From Musa acuminata AAA Group (Eukaryota > Streptophyta > Magnoliopsida > Zingiberales > Musaceae): 64,000 nt of DNA. The notes under the pieces were generated by a model, which saw nothing but the letters and a program-made list of their open reading frames with translations, was not told where the DNA came from and made no database searches. The stretch is taken from assembly GCF_036884655.1 (NCBI RefSeq), contig NC_088342.1, positions 11,824,501 to 11,888,500 on the forward strand, in the 5' to 3' direction. The position numbers and the translations under genes were made by a program. Shown in pieces: positions 41,281 through 51,311 of this stretch; position 1 is the stretch's first letter, and every line of letters starts with the position of its first letter.

Positions 41281-43204
41281 TGTTAAATCTCGTATTTTGA
41301 TGATGAAACTACTTGATATATGTTTATGATTTGATCTGCGTTTTGAGTGACGCAGGATGCTTCGATCAGGATGAGACAATTAAAGCAGGAAAATCATGTT
41401 GTGCCGGAGGAACATGTTAGAAGATTGGACGTTGGGCCAGTGGATCATTCGACGTATCGACAGAAGGCTTCGGGCCATGGACTCGGGCATCGAGCCAAGA
41501 AGAGCGGGTATTGTGCCAAGGATATTGGAGTTGCGGAGTCAACTGGCCGATTGGGCAATAGGCTGTAGGAGAGGACGATGCGCCGAAGAATCGGACGAAG
41601 CGTCGAGGGACCAATGACATGTCGGACAACTTGGTTAATTGCTTAGGATTAATTGTCTCGATCGAAGTTTTGTTTTACATGTGCATGATTAACTACGATG
41701 GAAGTAAGACATGCAACAGGAGTTGTGCTGGAATCAAGATAATGATCACGTTGGGAGTTCGAGAGTTCGACGGAAGTTCGGACGGTCGTCGGAGGTTCTA
41801 CGGGAACAAATCCGAGAAGTCCATTAGCTTGCCAAAGAAGCTCGTCGGAACTCGCCAAGTGGATCGTCGCAAGTCCAAGAGTTTGCCGGAAGTCCGCAGG
41901 AGCATCACCGAGGGTTCATCGGATGATCGACGGAAGTTCGCCGGAAACTCGCCGGAAGAAGCGATTGACGCACCGGAGCAAGCTGCAGAAATTGTCTTAG
42001 GATTTATCGTAGTTAGCACAACGATTAAGTTGGAAATGGGAGGTGATCCCATTAGCTTAGTCTTGGGGAAATTGGGCCCCTGAAAAACCCAAATTGGGCC
42101 GAATGGATCTACCCATTCGGACCCTGATTGCTATGGGAGGTGCAACCGCCCAAGCCAGGAGGTAGCACCGCCTAGGCTATGTCTCCCAGGGAGACTGGGC
42201 GGTGCAACCGCCCCAGCTAGGAGGTGGCACCGCCTGGGCTCAGTCTCCGAGCGAGACTGGGCGGTGCAACCGCCCCTGACAGAGGTGGCACCGCCTGGGC
42301 TCGGTCTCCGAGCTCTGGCTGAGCGGTGCAACCGCCTCAGTCAGGAGGTAGCACCACCTGAGCTCAGTCTTCGAGCTCTGGCAGTAGGTGCAACCGCCCC
42401 TGACAGGAGGTGGCACCGCCCAGAGGCTCAGTCTTCGAGCTCTGCGAGGCGGTGCAACCGTTCCAGTCAGGAGGTGCAACCGCCTGATCCCGGAATTCCG
42501 GGAATTGACAGTTTTGAGCTCCTAATTTGAACTGGGTTAGGGCCTATAAATACCCCACCCATTCAGCACTGAAAGGGCGCAAACATACACCGAAATCTTG
42601 ATCCTTTTCTGTGATTCTTAGAGCTCAAAATTATTGTAAAGGCCAAAAGTTCTTCTCCCTCTGTTCTTCCAAGTTCTTAGTTGTAAAGTGAGGAGAGAAA
42701 ATTCTGTAAGGGTTGTCTCTTAAGCCCGTCAAAAGGAGTCAAACTATAAAAGGGTGGTTGGCCATCGCCTATTGAAGGAAGGCCTCTAGTTGACGTCGGT
42801 GACCTCGTCGGTGGAGGAAGCCAATAGTGGAGTAGGTCAAGATTGACCGAACCACTCTAAATCTCAGTTTGCATTTACTTTGAGCATATTATCTTTACTG
42901 CAAACCTCCTCTGAAGCTTACTACCTTCTGCGCTTTTACGATCGGGTTTCAATCCTTTTACTTTCCGAATCAGCGTTTAGACGTAAATCTGCTTTTTTGT
43001 ATGATCATCATATTTCAAATTGCATTTACGTTTTGAGCTTTACCATAGCTGCAAACTGCCTGTATAGATTAACTTTAATATCATCTTGCTTAGAATCGGA
43101 TTTTACACATAAATTGTTTTTATCATTCGAACGCAGTTTCGTTTTAATCGCAGAAAGTTTTCCGCTGCACTAATTCACCCCTCTTAGTGCTCTGGATCCT
43201 AACA
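41281..43204 (+). repeat. G 5' LTR (1,924 bp)
   Basis: Long-type LTR, TGTTAAATCTCG (one change from TGTTGAATCTCG) to TGGATCCTAACA. Extra 5' module about 41390-41620, CGGAAG block 41750-41960, palindrome array about 42135-42485, TATA 42545, U5 end with a short C-run. Confidence 0.93.
42545..42552 (+). promoter_or_regulatory. TATA box, G 5' LTR
   Basis: TATAAATA in AGGGCCTATAAATACCCC. Confidence 0.75.
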
Positions 43205-43206
43205 GT

Positions 43207-43218
43207 TGGTATTAGAGC
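43207..43218 (+). promoter_or_regulatory. G primer-binding site
   Basis: TGGTATTAGAGC, one mismatch to the tRNA-Met complement, 2 bases after the LTR. Confidence 0.82.
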
Positions 43219-43254
43219 CCGGTATTTCTCATTTCGGATTTACACCCAAGAGAA

Positions 43255-44205
43255 ATGGCTCTTCATGGCCTTCAAAAGGGCTTATCGGTTTTTCGTCCAC
43301 CGTTGTTTAACGGATTGGACTACACTTATTGGAAAACTCGAATGAGAGTTTTCTTGACTTCTATGAATTTGGATTTATGGAATATCGTTGAAAACGATTT
43401 TCAACTTCCCTCTAAACCGATGAACGAATGGTCGGATTTGGAGAAGAAGTATTTTTCTTTAAACGAAAAGGCTATGAATGCCTTATTTTGCGCTTTGGAC
43501 AAAAATGAGTTCAATCGGATTTCTACGTACGAAACGGCTTTTGACATTTAGCGAACACTTGAAATCACGCACGAGGGAACTAGTAGAGTCAAAGACTCGA
43601 AAGTTAACATTTTATTGCATGATTTTGAGCTTTTTCGAATGCAACCAAGCGAGACTATAGGCGACATGTACACACGTTTCACGGATGTCGTCAATAGTTT
43701 AAGAGCTCTTGGAAAATATTTTTCGGATTTTGAACTCGTAAACAAGATTTTGCGTTCTCTTTCTAAGAAGTGGGATCCAAAAGTAACTACAATACAAGAA
43801 GCTAAAAACCTAAACAACTTACCACTTGAAGAACTAATTAGTTTGTTGATGTCATATGAAATAGTGCACAATGCACAAGATGAACAAAATCACCTTCCAA
43901 AGAACAGGAAGGATTTGGAACTCCGGACAAATGAATACCACTTGAGCGATGACTCAAGTAATGAGGACAATGATGAACTTGAACTTTGAACACTAAATCT
44001 TAATAAGTTTATTAAACAAAATTCTAAAATAAACAATAAACTTGAACGAAGGAAGAGGCCAAAGAAGAAGAACACAAATTGGGATGAATCGAGCTCCTCC
44101 GAAGATGAGGAGAAAATCAACAAAGGCGAGGTGGCAAACTACGCCTTAACCACTTTCAATGATGAGGTAATCGAAATCCCCCTAATTTATTTTGAAATTA
44201 CTTGA
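43255..44205 (+). pseudogene. gag: G gag, one frame with two stops
   Basis: The ATG at 43255 opens MALHGLQKGLSVFRPPLFNG, and the frame runs unbroken in phase to the TGA at 44203-44205, as in B. Two in-frame stops interrupt it: TAG at 43549-43551 (TGG in B, FDIWRT) and TGA at 43987-43989 (CGA in B, LELRT). Gag core and acidic/basic tail as in B; no CCHC knuckle. Length otherwise equals that of B within a few residues. Confidence 0.9.
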
Positions 44206-44245
44206 TGCTTTCATGATGTATTTTTTTTTTAGTTTAGAATTAATG

Positions 44246-44276
<31 letters not shown>

Positions 44277-46842
44277 TATGATCATGCTAGTAATTTCGAA
44301 AATGATAATATTGCATATTTTATGATAAACAAACAAAATGATTTTGATTGAAAATATGAAATCATGGTTAAGAAGTAATAATGTGTGTCATGTTGATGTC
44401 CATTGTTATTTCTCGATTTTGAGTATATTATATCATGTTTAATTTGAAGTTATGAGTATATATTTTTGAAATTATGTATGATGATTCTTGATAATTATGG
44501 ATTATCGATTTTCATGATAATAACAGTGGCTTTAAAAATTGATGCATGTTTTCATTTGACATAAATGAAAAGGCATGCTAACATGAAATCAATCACTTAA
44601 GATGAAACACTTAAAAAAGGGGAGAAATATATGAATTGATGCTATAAACACTATGCTATGATTATCCCATGCTTGCATCATCAAGAGATATATGAATTGA
44701 CATGATTGCCATATTTGCAATGCTTATATGAATTGATGCTATGATTGCCAAATTTGCATTATGCCATGTTTGCATCATGCGTTAAGATATCAAGAACTTG
44801 TATCGTAATTTTACGCATTGATATCTTACCATGTGATGAAATGCTACAATTGATGAACACTTGAAATGTAATCCTCTATCTTATTGATTTTTCAATAAAT
44901 CTATGCCTGTCATATATGAATTTATTGAATGTAATTTTGAGGATGATTTCAGATTTGACAAATGCTTGATTCGTATTTACGACATAAGATACACTTTAAA
45001 TATGAATCATGCTTCAATCATGTTAAATGCTTCAATCATTTTCTATCTCTAGAGTTCTCGATTTTGATGAAATACAAGTGATAAATTCATTTATGATATC
45101 TTGTAAATCACTTGAATTATGAATGAGTTTTTTATGATGTGTTAAAAGAATCACTTAAAAAGAAATGCTTTTCCCATCTTATCGAGATTAATGATTTCAT
45201 GATATTGTGTGAATCTCGAAATCTATTTTGATGAAATAGTAATAACGTTATTCATGTTATGAATCTTAAAAATGATAATATGCTTCATGTGATAATATGA
45301 ATACATGAAACACTTATGATATGATTTTTTTACAATTCCGTGTATTCATAAAATATTTATCTCATCATCCAATAACTCTTCTTGATATTCCTTATGAGAT
45401 GAAATGAAATAATGCATGAAATACAAATGAGGAGTTAATGATCATGCATAATAGGATGTAATGAATTCTGACATTTAGATACCATCATTTGAATATCTAT
45501 GATCATGTTGCCAAAATGATATATCATGAATGCTTGAATATCATGTTTGATATGCTCATGATGATGATTGATTTTTCGGTATCATGCATAAAAAAATTAA
45601 ATGTAATGTTAATGAATTTGTGCATTGAAACTATAATGATGCACAAATAAGAATGATTACTTACCTTTGTCATGATTTAGAAATTGATGTAAAGGGTTTT
45701 TCCCTTCTCTTTGACAATGACAAAGGGGGAGATAGATTGCTAGCACAATTCAAGAAAAAAGTAAAAAAAATTACACTTCTCAAAAGAGAAGAAATTGCTA
45801 TCTTGAACATCACTGATAATTGCTAGCTTGAAATGTCAAGAAAATGTAAAAACTTGTTTACCTTCTTGCACATCTAAAGAGAAGATGCAAATGTAACACT
45901 TGTCAAATTGTTTGCTTGCCTCATGTAAAACATTATCTCTTGCTAGTTTGGCATTTTGCTAGCTTGCACTTTACAAAGAAAGAAAAAATGACACTTCTCA
46001 AAAGAGAAGAAAGAGCTCGTTATCTTGAACATCACAAGCTTGCCAAACAAAAATTGCAAAAGTGCTATCTTGCCTATCTCAAGAAGCAAAACTTGCAACT
46101 TGCACATTGCAATAGGAAGCAAGAATCATAAGCTTACACAAGAAAGCTATCTTGCATTTGCTTTCGAAATTTTTGCTAGCTTGTATGTAGTAAAACTTGC
46201 ATATCGTAAAATTTGCTAGCTTTTAGTATAAAGAGAAGCAAATAGTTGCTATCTCAAGAAAATTAAACATGCTAAACTTAAACCTTGCAATGGAAGCAAA
46301 ATTGCAAGCTCAAACATTGCAAAGGAAGCAAAAATTTGCTAGCTTGCAACTTGCTTATTTCAAGAAGCAAGAGTTACCTTCTTGAACATCTCTAAATTGC
46401 TAGCTTGAGTGTTCTAAAAGTGCTTTCTTGTATGCTGTAAAACCTGCATATCTAAAACTTGATAGCTTGAATGTTCTAAGCATGATGTAACACATTGCTA
46501 AATTTTCTGGCTTCAAAACTGCATGATGATAAAACTTGATATTATGTTTTTCATGCAATGAGTTGAACCAATATCACAAACACTTGATTGTGGTACTTCT
46601 CCTTTTTGTTGATGACAAAGGGGGAGAAGTATGTTGATGACATGACATGTTATGCATAAGTTTATGCATAAGTTCATAATAACGTGTTGCAAGTATTCAT
46701 GATGAATATTGCAATGACTTGAATTCAGTTTGAATTCAAGATTCTATAAATATGGCATATTGATAGGGGGAGTTTGTTTAAACTCCGGGAGTTAAGGTTA
46801 ACTCCGTCATCAAGTAGTTGTCATCATAAAAAAGGGAGAGAT
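44206..46842 (+). other. G spacer: AT-rich with motif array
   Basis: No domains. An (AT)n run lies at about 44257-44277. TTGCTAGCTTG motifs cluster at about 45735-46520 between purine motifs at 45715-45733 and 46610-46629. Hairpins are at 46769-46786 and 46788-46805, and the left arm of the inverted repeat at 46809-46831. Confidence 0.8.
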
Positions 46843-46879
46843 TGTTGAATCTCGTATTTTGATGATGAAACTACTTGAT
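46809..46879 (+). promoter_or_regulatory. Inverted repeat enclosing G polypurine tract and 3' LTR start
   Basis: Left arm 46809-46831, right arm 46857-46879. Outer parts ATCAAGTAGTT / AACTACTTGAT pair perfectly. The inner TCATCAT.AAAA / TTTTGATGATGA has one mismatch. The loop holds AGGGAGAGAT and TGTTGAATCTCG. Confidence 0.82.
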
Positions 46880-48770
46880 ATATGTTTATGATTTGATCTG
46901 CGTTTTGAGTGACGCATGATGCTTCGATCAGGATGAGACAATTAAAGCAGGAAAATCATGTTGTGCCGGAGGAAGATGTCAGAAGATTGGACGTCGGGCC
47001 GGTGGATCATTCGATGTATCGACAGAAGGCTTCGGGCCGTGGACTCGGGCATCGGGCCAAGAAGAGTGGGTATTGTGCCAAGGATATCGGAGTTGCAGAG
47101 TCAACTGGCCGATTGGGCAATAGGCTGCAGGAGAGGACGATGCGCCGAAGAATCAGACGAAGCGTCGAGGGACCAATGACATGCCGGACAACTTGGTTAA
47201 TTGCTTAGGATGAATTGTCTCGATCGAAGTTTTGTTTTACATATGCAGGATTAACTATGATGGAAGTAAGACATGCAGCAGGAGTTGCGCCGGAATCAAG
47301 ATAACGATCACGTTGGGAGTTCGAGAGTTCGACGGAAGTTCGGACGGTCGTCGGAGGTTCGGCGGGAACAAATCCGAGAAGTCCATTAGCTTGCCAAAGA
47401 AGCTCGTCAGAACTCGCCAAGTGGATCGTCGCAAGTCCAGGAGTTTGCCGGAAGTCCATAGGAGCATCACCGAGGGTTCATCGGATGATCGACGAAAGTT
47501 CGCCGGAAACTCGTCGGAAGAAGCGATTGACGCACCGGAGCAAGCTGCAGAAATTGTCTTAGGATTTATCATAGTTAGCACAATGATTAAGTTGGAAATG
47601 GGAGGTGATCCCATTAGCTTAATCTTGGGGCAATTGGGCCCCTGAAAAATCCAAATTGGGCCAAATGGATCTACCCATTCGGACCCTGATTGCTGTGGGA
47701 GGTGCAACCGCCCAAGCTAGGAGGTAGCACCGCGTGGGCTAAGTCTCCCAGGGAGACTGGGCGGTGCAACTGCCCTAGCCAGGAGGTGGCACCGCCTGGG
47801 CTCAGTCTTCGAGCGAGACTGGGCGGTGCAACCGCCCCTGACAGAGGTGGCACCGCTTGGGCTCGGTCTCCGAGCTCTGGCTGAGCGGTGCAACCGCCTC
47901 AGTCAGGAGGTAGCACCGCCTGAGCTCAGTCTTCGAGCTCTGGCAGGAGGTGCAACCGCCCCTGACAGGAGGTGGCACCGCCCAGATGCTCAGTCTTCGA
48001 GCTTTGCCAGGCGGTGCAACCGCTCCAGTCAGGAGGTGCAACCGCCTGATCCTGGAATTCCGGGAATTAACAGTTTTGAGCTCCAAATTTGAACTGGGTT
48101 GGGGCCTATAAATACCCCACCCATTCAGCACTGAAAGGGCACAGACATACACCGAAATCTTGATCCTTTTCTGTGATTCTTAGAGCTCAAAATTGTTGTA
48201 AAGGCCAAAAGTTCTTCTCCCTCTGTTCTTCCAAGTTCTGAGTTGTAAAGAGAGGAGAGAAAATTCTGTAAGGGTTGTCTCCTAAGCCCGTCAAAAGGAG
48301 TAAAACTGTAAAAGGGTGGTTGGCCTTCACCTATTGAAGGAAGGCCTCTAGTTGACGTCGGTGACCTCGTCGGTGGAGGAAGCCAAAATTGGAGTAGGTC
48401 AAGATTGACCGAACCACTCTAAATCTCGGTTTGCATTTACTTTGAGAATATTATCTTTACTGCAAACCTCCTCTGAAGCTTACTGCCTTCTGTGCTTTTA
48501 CGATCGGGTTTCAATCCTTTTACTTTCCGAATCAGCGTTTAGACGTAAATCTGCTTTTTCATACGATCATCATATTTCAGATTGCGTTTATGTTTTGAGC
48601 TTTACCATAGCTGCAAACTGCCTGCATAGATTAACTTTAATATCATCTTGCTTAGAATCGGATTTTACACCGAAATTATTTTTATCATTCGAACGTAGTT
48701 TAATTTTAGTCGCAAAAAGTTTTCCGCTGCACTAATTCACCCCCCCCTCTTAGTGCTCTCGATCCTAACA
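46843..48770 (+). repeat. G 3' LTR (1,928 bp)
   Basis: Closely matches the 5' LTR throughout, with palindrome array about 47698-48050, TATA at 48107-48114 and end CTCGATCCTAACA. Confidence 0.93.
48107..48114 (+). promoter_or_regulatory. TATA box, G 3' LTR
   Basis: TATAAATA in GGGGCCTATAAATACCCC. Confidence 0.75.
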
Positions 48771-48775
48771 CATGC

Positions 48776-49152
48776 AACGACTGCAACAAGCATCGTTGCC
48801 TCTCACTAGCGCCTCCTTCCGTAGTGTGATAGAAACAGAGCAACGCTACCTTCCATCCACGTCGTTGCAGCCATCGCAGCGGTGAGCCCTTGCCGGTGCT
48901 GCCCCAGCCGCACCACCATCGCTGCCTCCAAGCCCTTAGCAACAGTGATCCCTCTACGCAGCGACCGCAACGAGCATCGCTGCCTCATACGCGGCTACCG
49001 CAGCTACATCCCTACATCCTCGTAGCAACCCTTCATTCCCATAGTGTTGCCACCGACTGCGTCACAACAGTAGCTCCGAATAGGGCAGTGATTGATGCCC
49101 TTGACTAACACCAAAAATAGGAGTTGAGATTACAGATTTGTAGTCTTACGAA
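48776..49152 (+). other. F leader, part after G
   Basis: Continues the C-rich triplet sequence (CATCGTTGCCTC, CAGCCGCACCACC) up to about 49100, then a short A-rich stretch before the gag ATG. No gene is recognised. Confidence 0.65.
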
Positions 49153-49944
49153 ATGGCCACCGATAACTCAGTGAAAGCACAAATGGAAGCATTGGAAATT
49201 AGAATTGAGAACCAGTTACAAGAAGTACTTAATGATTTCAAAAAGGACTTACTGGGGAGCCTTAGTAAATTTCAACAAGGTGGGAGCTCAAGTTCTACAT
49301 TACACAGATCTGGAAATACTAGAAAAGCGCTCCAAGATTGTGACATAATCTACTCGTACATGAAAGTGGATGGACAGCTCGCCAAAATTTGTCAGACTTC
49401 TATAGTGTTGGAATATCAGAGTAGGTTTGAAAGATTGTCAAATCAAGCTAGAGATTGGTTGGAACAACAACTTCTGGATACATTTATTGAAGGGCTTATT
49501 CCAGAGATTCGGTGTGAAGTTAAGGCTCGTCAACCCTGCACTATGATAGCTGCGATCTCATTCGCACATCTACATGAGAAAAAAATCAATAGGGAAAATC
49601 ATAGAAACAGAAGTGACAACAACCAGATGATTAGTAAGCCACTGGCCTTATCTATTCCCAACCAAAGCCTTGACACCCGAAGACTAACCCAAGAAGAACT
49701 CAATGAAAGATTAGCAAAGGGTTTGCACTATGATGAAAAGTGGAGTATGGAGCACCAATGTAAACAAGGGCAACATATGATGATTGAGCCAATTGGAGAG
49801 GAACCGAAAGCAGAAGAGTTGGACTCCAATTATGAAGGTGTGGAAACTAATGAAGATATTGAAGCTATCACATATATAGTGCATGCATTGGCTAGCTATG
49901 CTAACCCACAAACTATGAAAATCAGAGGAACTTTGAAGCATTAG
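49153..49944 (+). CDS. gag: F shortened gypsy Gag (263 residues)
   Basis: Open frame from the ATG at 49153 (MATDNSVKAQMEALEIRIE) to TAG. Compared with GYP1 Gag, the N-terminal helix is present, but SYMKVD passes directly to GQLAKICQTS. About 85 residues of the Gag core are thus missing without loss of frame. The C-terminal half is retained (LEYQSRFERLSNQARDWLEQQ, FIEGLIPEIRCEVKARQP). The zinc knuckle has lost its first cysteine pair (KGLHYDEKWSMEHQC). Unlikely to assemble normally; whether it is translated is unknown. Confidence 0.8.
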   Translation: MATDNSVKAQMEALEIRIENQLQEVLNDFKKDLLGSLSKFQQGGSSSSTLHRSGNTRKALQDCDIIYSYMKVDGQLAKICQTSIVLEYQSRFERLSNQARDWLEQQLLDTFIEGLIPEIRCEVKARQPCTMIAAISFAHLHEKKINRENHRNRSDNNQMISKPLALSIPNQSLDTRRLTQEELNERLAKGLHYDEKWSMEHQCKQGQHMMIEPIGEEPKAEELDSNYEGVETNEDIEAITYIVHALASYANPQTMKIRGTLKH

Positions 49945-50288
49945 CCTATCACTATGTTGATTGATACGTGCAGCACTAATAATTTTATGGACAGGAAAGT
50001 TGCAGCCCGATTAGCTTACCGCATTGAAGGCTGTGACAGATTCGAAGTAAAGATTACTGATGGACAGATTTTAACTTGTGATAGCAAAGGCCAGGAGTTT
50101 CTTGTAATAATTACTACACTAAAAGATCGACCTGTTGCTTACACTGTCAAAAAGTGGAGACCATACTTACTTGATCAATGGGCTGTGATGTGTTGTAGAT
50201 AGCCTATAATTGAAGTGCTGAAAGAGAAGCTCCCCGAGATTGATGCTACTCAAACTTGAGGACAAGACTGATTTGAAAAGAGAGGAAC
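49945..50288 (+). pseudogene. F protease remnant joined to RNase H scrap
   Basis: In the gag frame, LIDTCSTNNFMDRKVAARLAYRIEGCDRFEVKITDGQIL matches the GYP1 protease, with the active site changed to D-T-C. After VIITTLKDRPVAYT the sequence jumps to VKKWRPYLLDQ, which corresponds to RWRPYLIGQ of the GYP1 RNase H. Reverse transcriptase and, downstream, integrase are therefore deleted. A short tail with GACAAGACTGATTTGAAAAG (also found at the end of GYP1) leads to the purine tract at 50275-50287. Confidence 0.82.
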
Positions 50289-50593
50289 TGCTAGGACCCT
50301 TTTTCTAAGCTTTTGAATAATATTTATTGAGTCTGTTTAGTCCAGTTGTTTATTGAGTCGATTTGGTTCAGTTAGAATCAAGTAGAGGTTTATTTAATAA
50401 TTATTTATTATTAGAGTTCAAGTCCTAATGGATTCTGGGTGGAACTCTATAAATAGGGATGTAACTGCTTCTTTTCAGTTATCTATGAAAAATACTATTC
50501 TGTCTTTTGACAAACCCTAGGAGGCCAATCCCCTCGAAGTGATCATCCCCTTTCTCTTCTTCTTTTTTACGATAAGACTTTAGAGTCTTATCA
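50289..50593 (+). repeat. F 3' LTR (305 bp)
   Basis: TGCTAGGACCC start (second T changed to C), CTTATCA end, TATA at 50458-50465. It contains one GGAGGCCAATCCCCTCGAAG unit against three in the 5' LTR. Confidence 0.87.
50458..50465 (+). promoter_or_regulatory. TATA box, F 3' LTR
   Basis: TATAAATA in AACTCTATAAATAGGG. Confidence 0.7.
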
Positions 50594-50594
50594 A

Positions 50595-50686
50595 GGAGTT
50601 AAGATTAACTCCGTCATCAATTGGTTGTCATCATAAAAAAGGGGGAGATTGTTGAATCTCAGATTTTGATGATGAAGCCAATTGAT
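50595..50686 (+). promoter_or_regulatory. C 3' junction: hairpin, inverted repeat, polypurine tract
   Basis: Right of F the tail of C shows the hairpin GGAGTTAA-GA-TTAACTCC (50595-50612), whose first bases coincide with the target duplication of F. The left arm 50616-50638 follows, then the tract GGGGGAGAT, the LTR start and the right arm 50664-50686. CCAATTGAT pairs with ATCAATTGG. Confidence 0.8.
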
Positions 50687-50794
50687 AGTGTTTATCTAAT
50701 GTGCGTATAAGTGATGCAGGATTAATATCGATCAGAAGAGGCAAATCAATTAAAGTAGGAGGAATCAAACGTTGGGCTAAAGCAAATATGTTAG
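50650..50794 (+). repeat. C 3' LTR, first 145 bases
   Basis: TGTTGAATCTCAGATTTTG start, then AGAAGAGGCAAATCAATTAAA as in the C 5' LTR near 18100. Cut at 50794 by H; the rest is beyond the window. Confidence 0.87.
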
Positions 50795-51311
50795 TGTTGA
50801 ATCTCGTATTTTGATGATGAAACCAATTGATAATTGTGTTGATGTTTTAATCTACATTTTGAGTGACGTGGGATGCTTCAATCAAGATGAGACAATTAAA
50901 GCAAGAAAAATCATGTTGCGCTAAGGATATCGGAGTTGCGGAGTCAATTGGCCAATTGGGCAATAAGTCGCAGGAGAGGACGATGCGCCGAAGAATCGGA
51001 TGAAGCGTCGAGGGACCAATGACATGCCAAACAACATCATTATTGCTTAGTATTAATTATCTAGATAGAAGTGTGTTTTACATGTGCAGGATTAACTACG
51101 ATGGCAAGGCATGGAGCAAAATAAAGTCCCGAAGTCAAGGATGCGATCATGTTGGGAGTTCGAGAGTTCGTCGGAAGTCCGGACGTTCGTCGGAAGTTCT
51201 GGAGGAACCAGCCGAGAAGTCTCAGAGCTTGCTAGAAAAGCTCGTCGGAACTCGCCAAGAAGATCGTCGTAAAGTCCAGGAGCTTGCTAGGAGTCCGTCA
51301 GAAGTTCATCA

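Larger units (their letters stand above)
41281..48770 (+). mobile_element. G: gag-only Sirevirus
   Basis: LTRs 41281-43204 and 46843-48770, primer site, gag relic and 2.6 kb AT-rich spacer without pol. Perfect CATGC duplications flank it (41276-41280, 48771-48775). It is inserted in the leader of F and is closely related to B and K. Confidence 0.94.
39666..50593 (+). mobile_element. F: deletion derivative of a Ty3/gypsy element, split by G
   Basis: 5' LTR 39666-40025, primer site, a long C-rich leader (to 41280, then 48776-49152 after G), shortened gag, a protease remnant joined to a scrap of RNase H, a purine tract and 3' LTR 50289-50593. The flanking GGGAG (39661-39665) and AGGAG (50594-50598) differ by one base and are the probable target duplication. 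The proteins are homologues of GYP1, but the LTRs are unrelated at their ends (..GTCTTATCA). Confidence 0.88.
18015..50794 (+). mobile_element. C: gag-only Sirevirus split by B, D and F; 3' LTR incomplete
   Basis: Pieces in order are the 5' LTR (18015-18557 and 25076-25730), primer site, gag (25781-26407 and 37161-37440), AT-rich spacer (37441-39665 and 50599-50649) and the start of the 3' LTR (50650-50794). Removing B, D and F with their target duplications joins the parts smoothly. No pol domain is seen in its own sequence. The left target 5-mer is AGAAG (18010-18014); the right copy is outside the window. Confidence 0.85.

Noticed and set aside
44257..44277. (AT)n microsatellite in the G spacer
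   Set aside because: Ordinary simple repeat in AT-rich DNA; noted only as part of the spacer.
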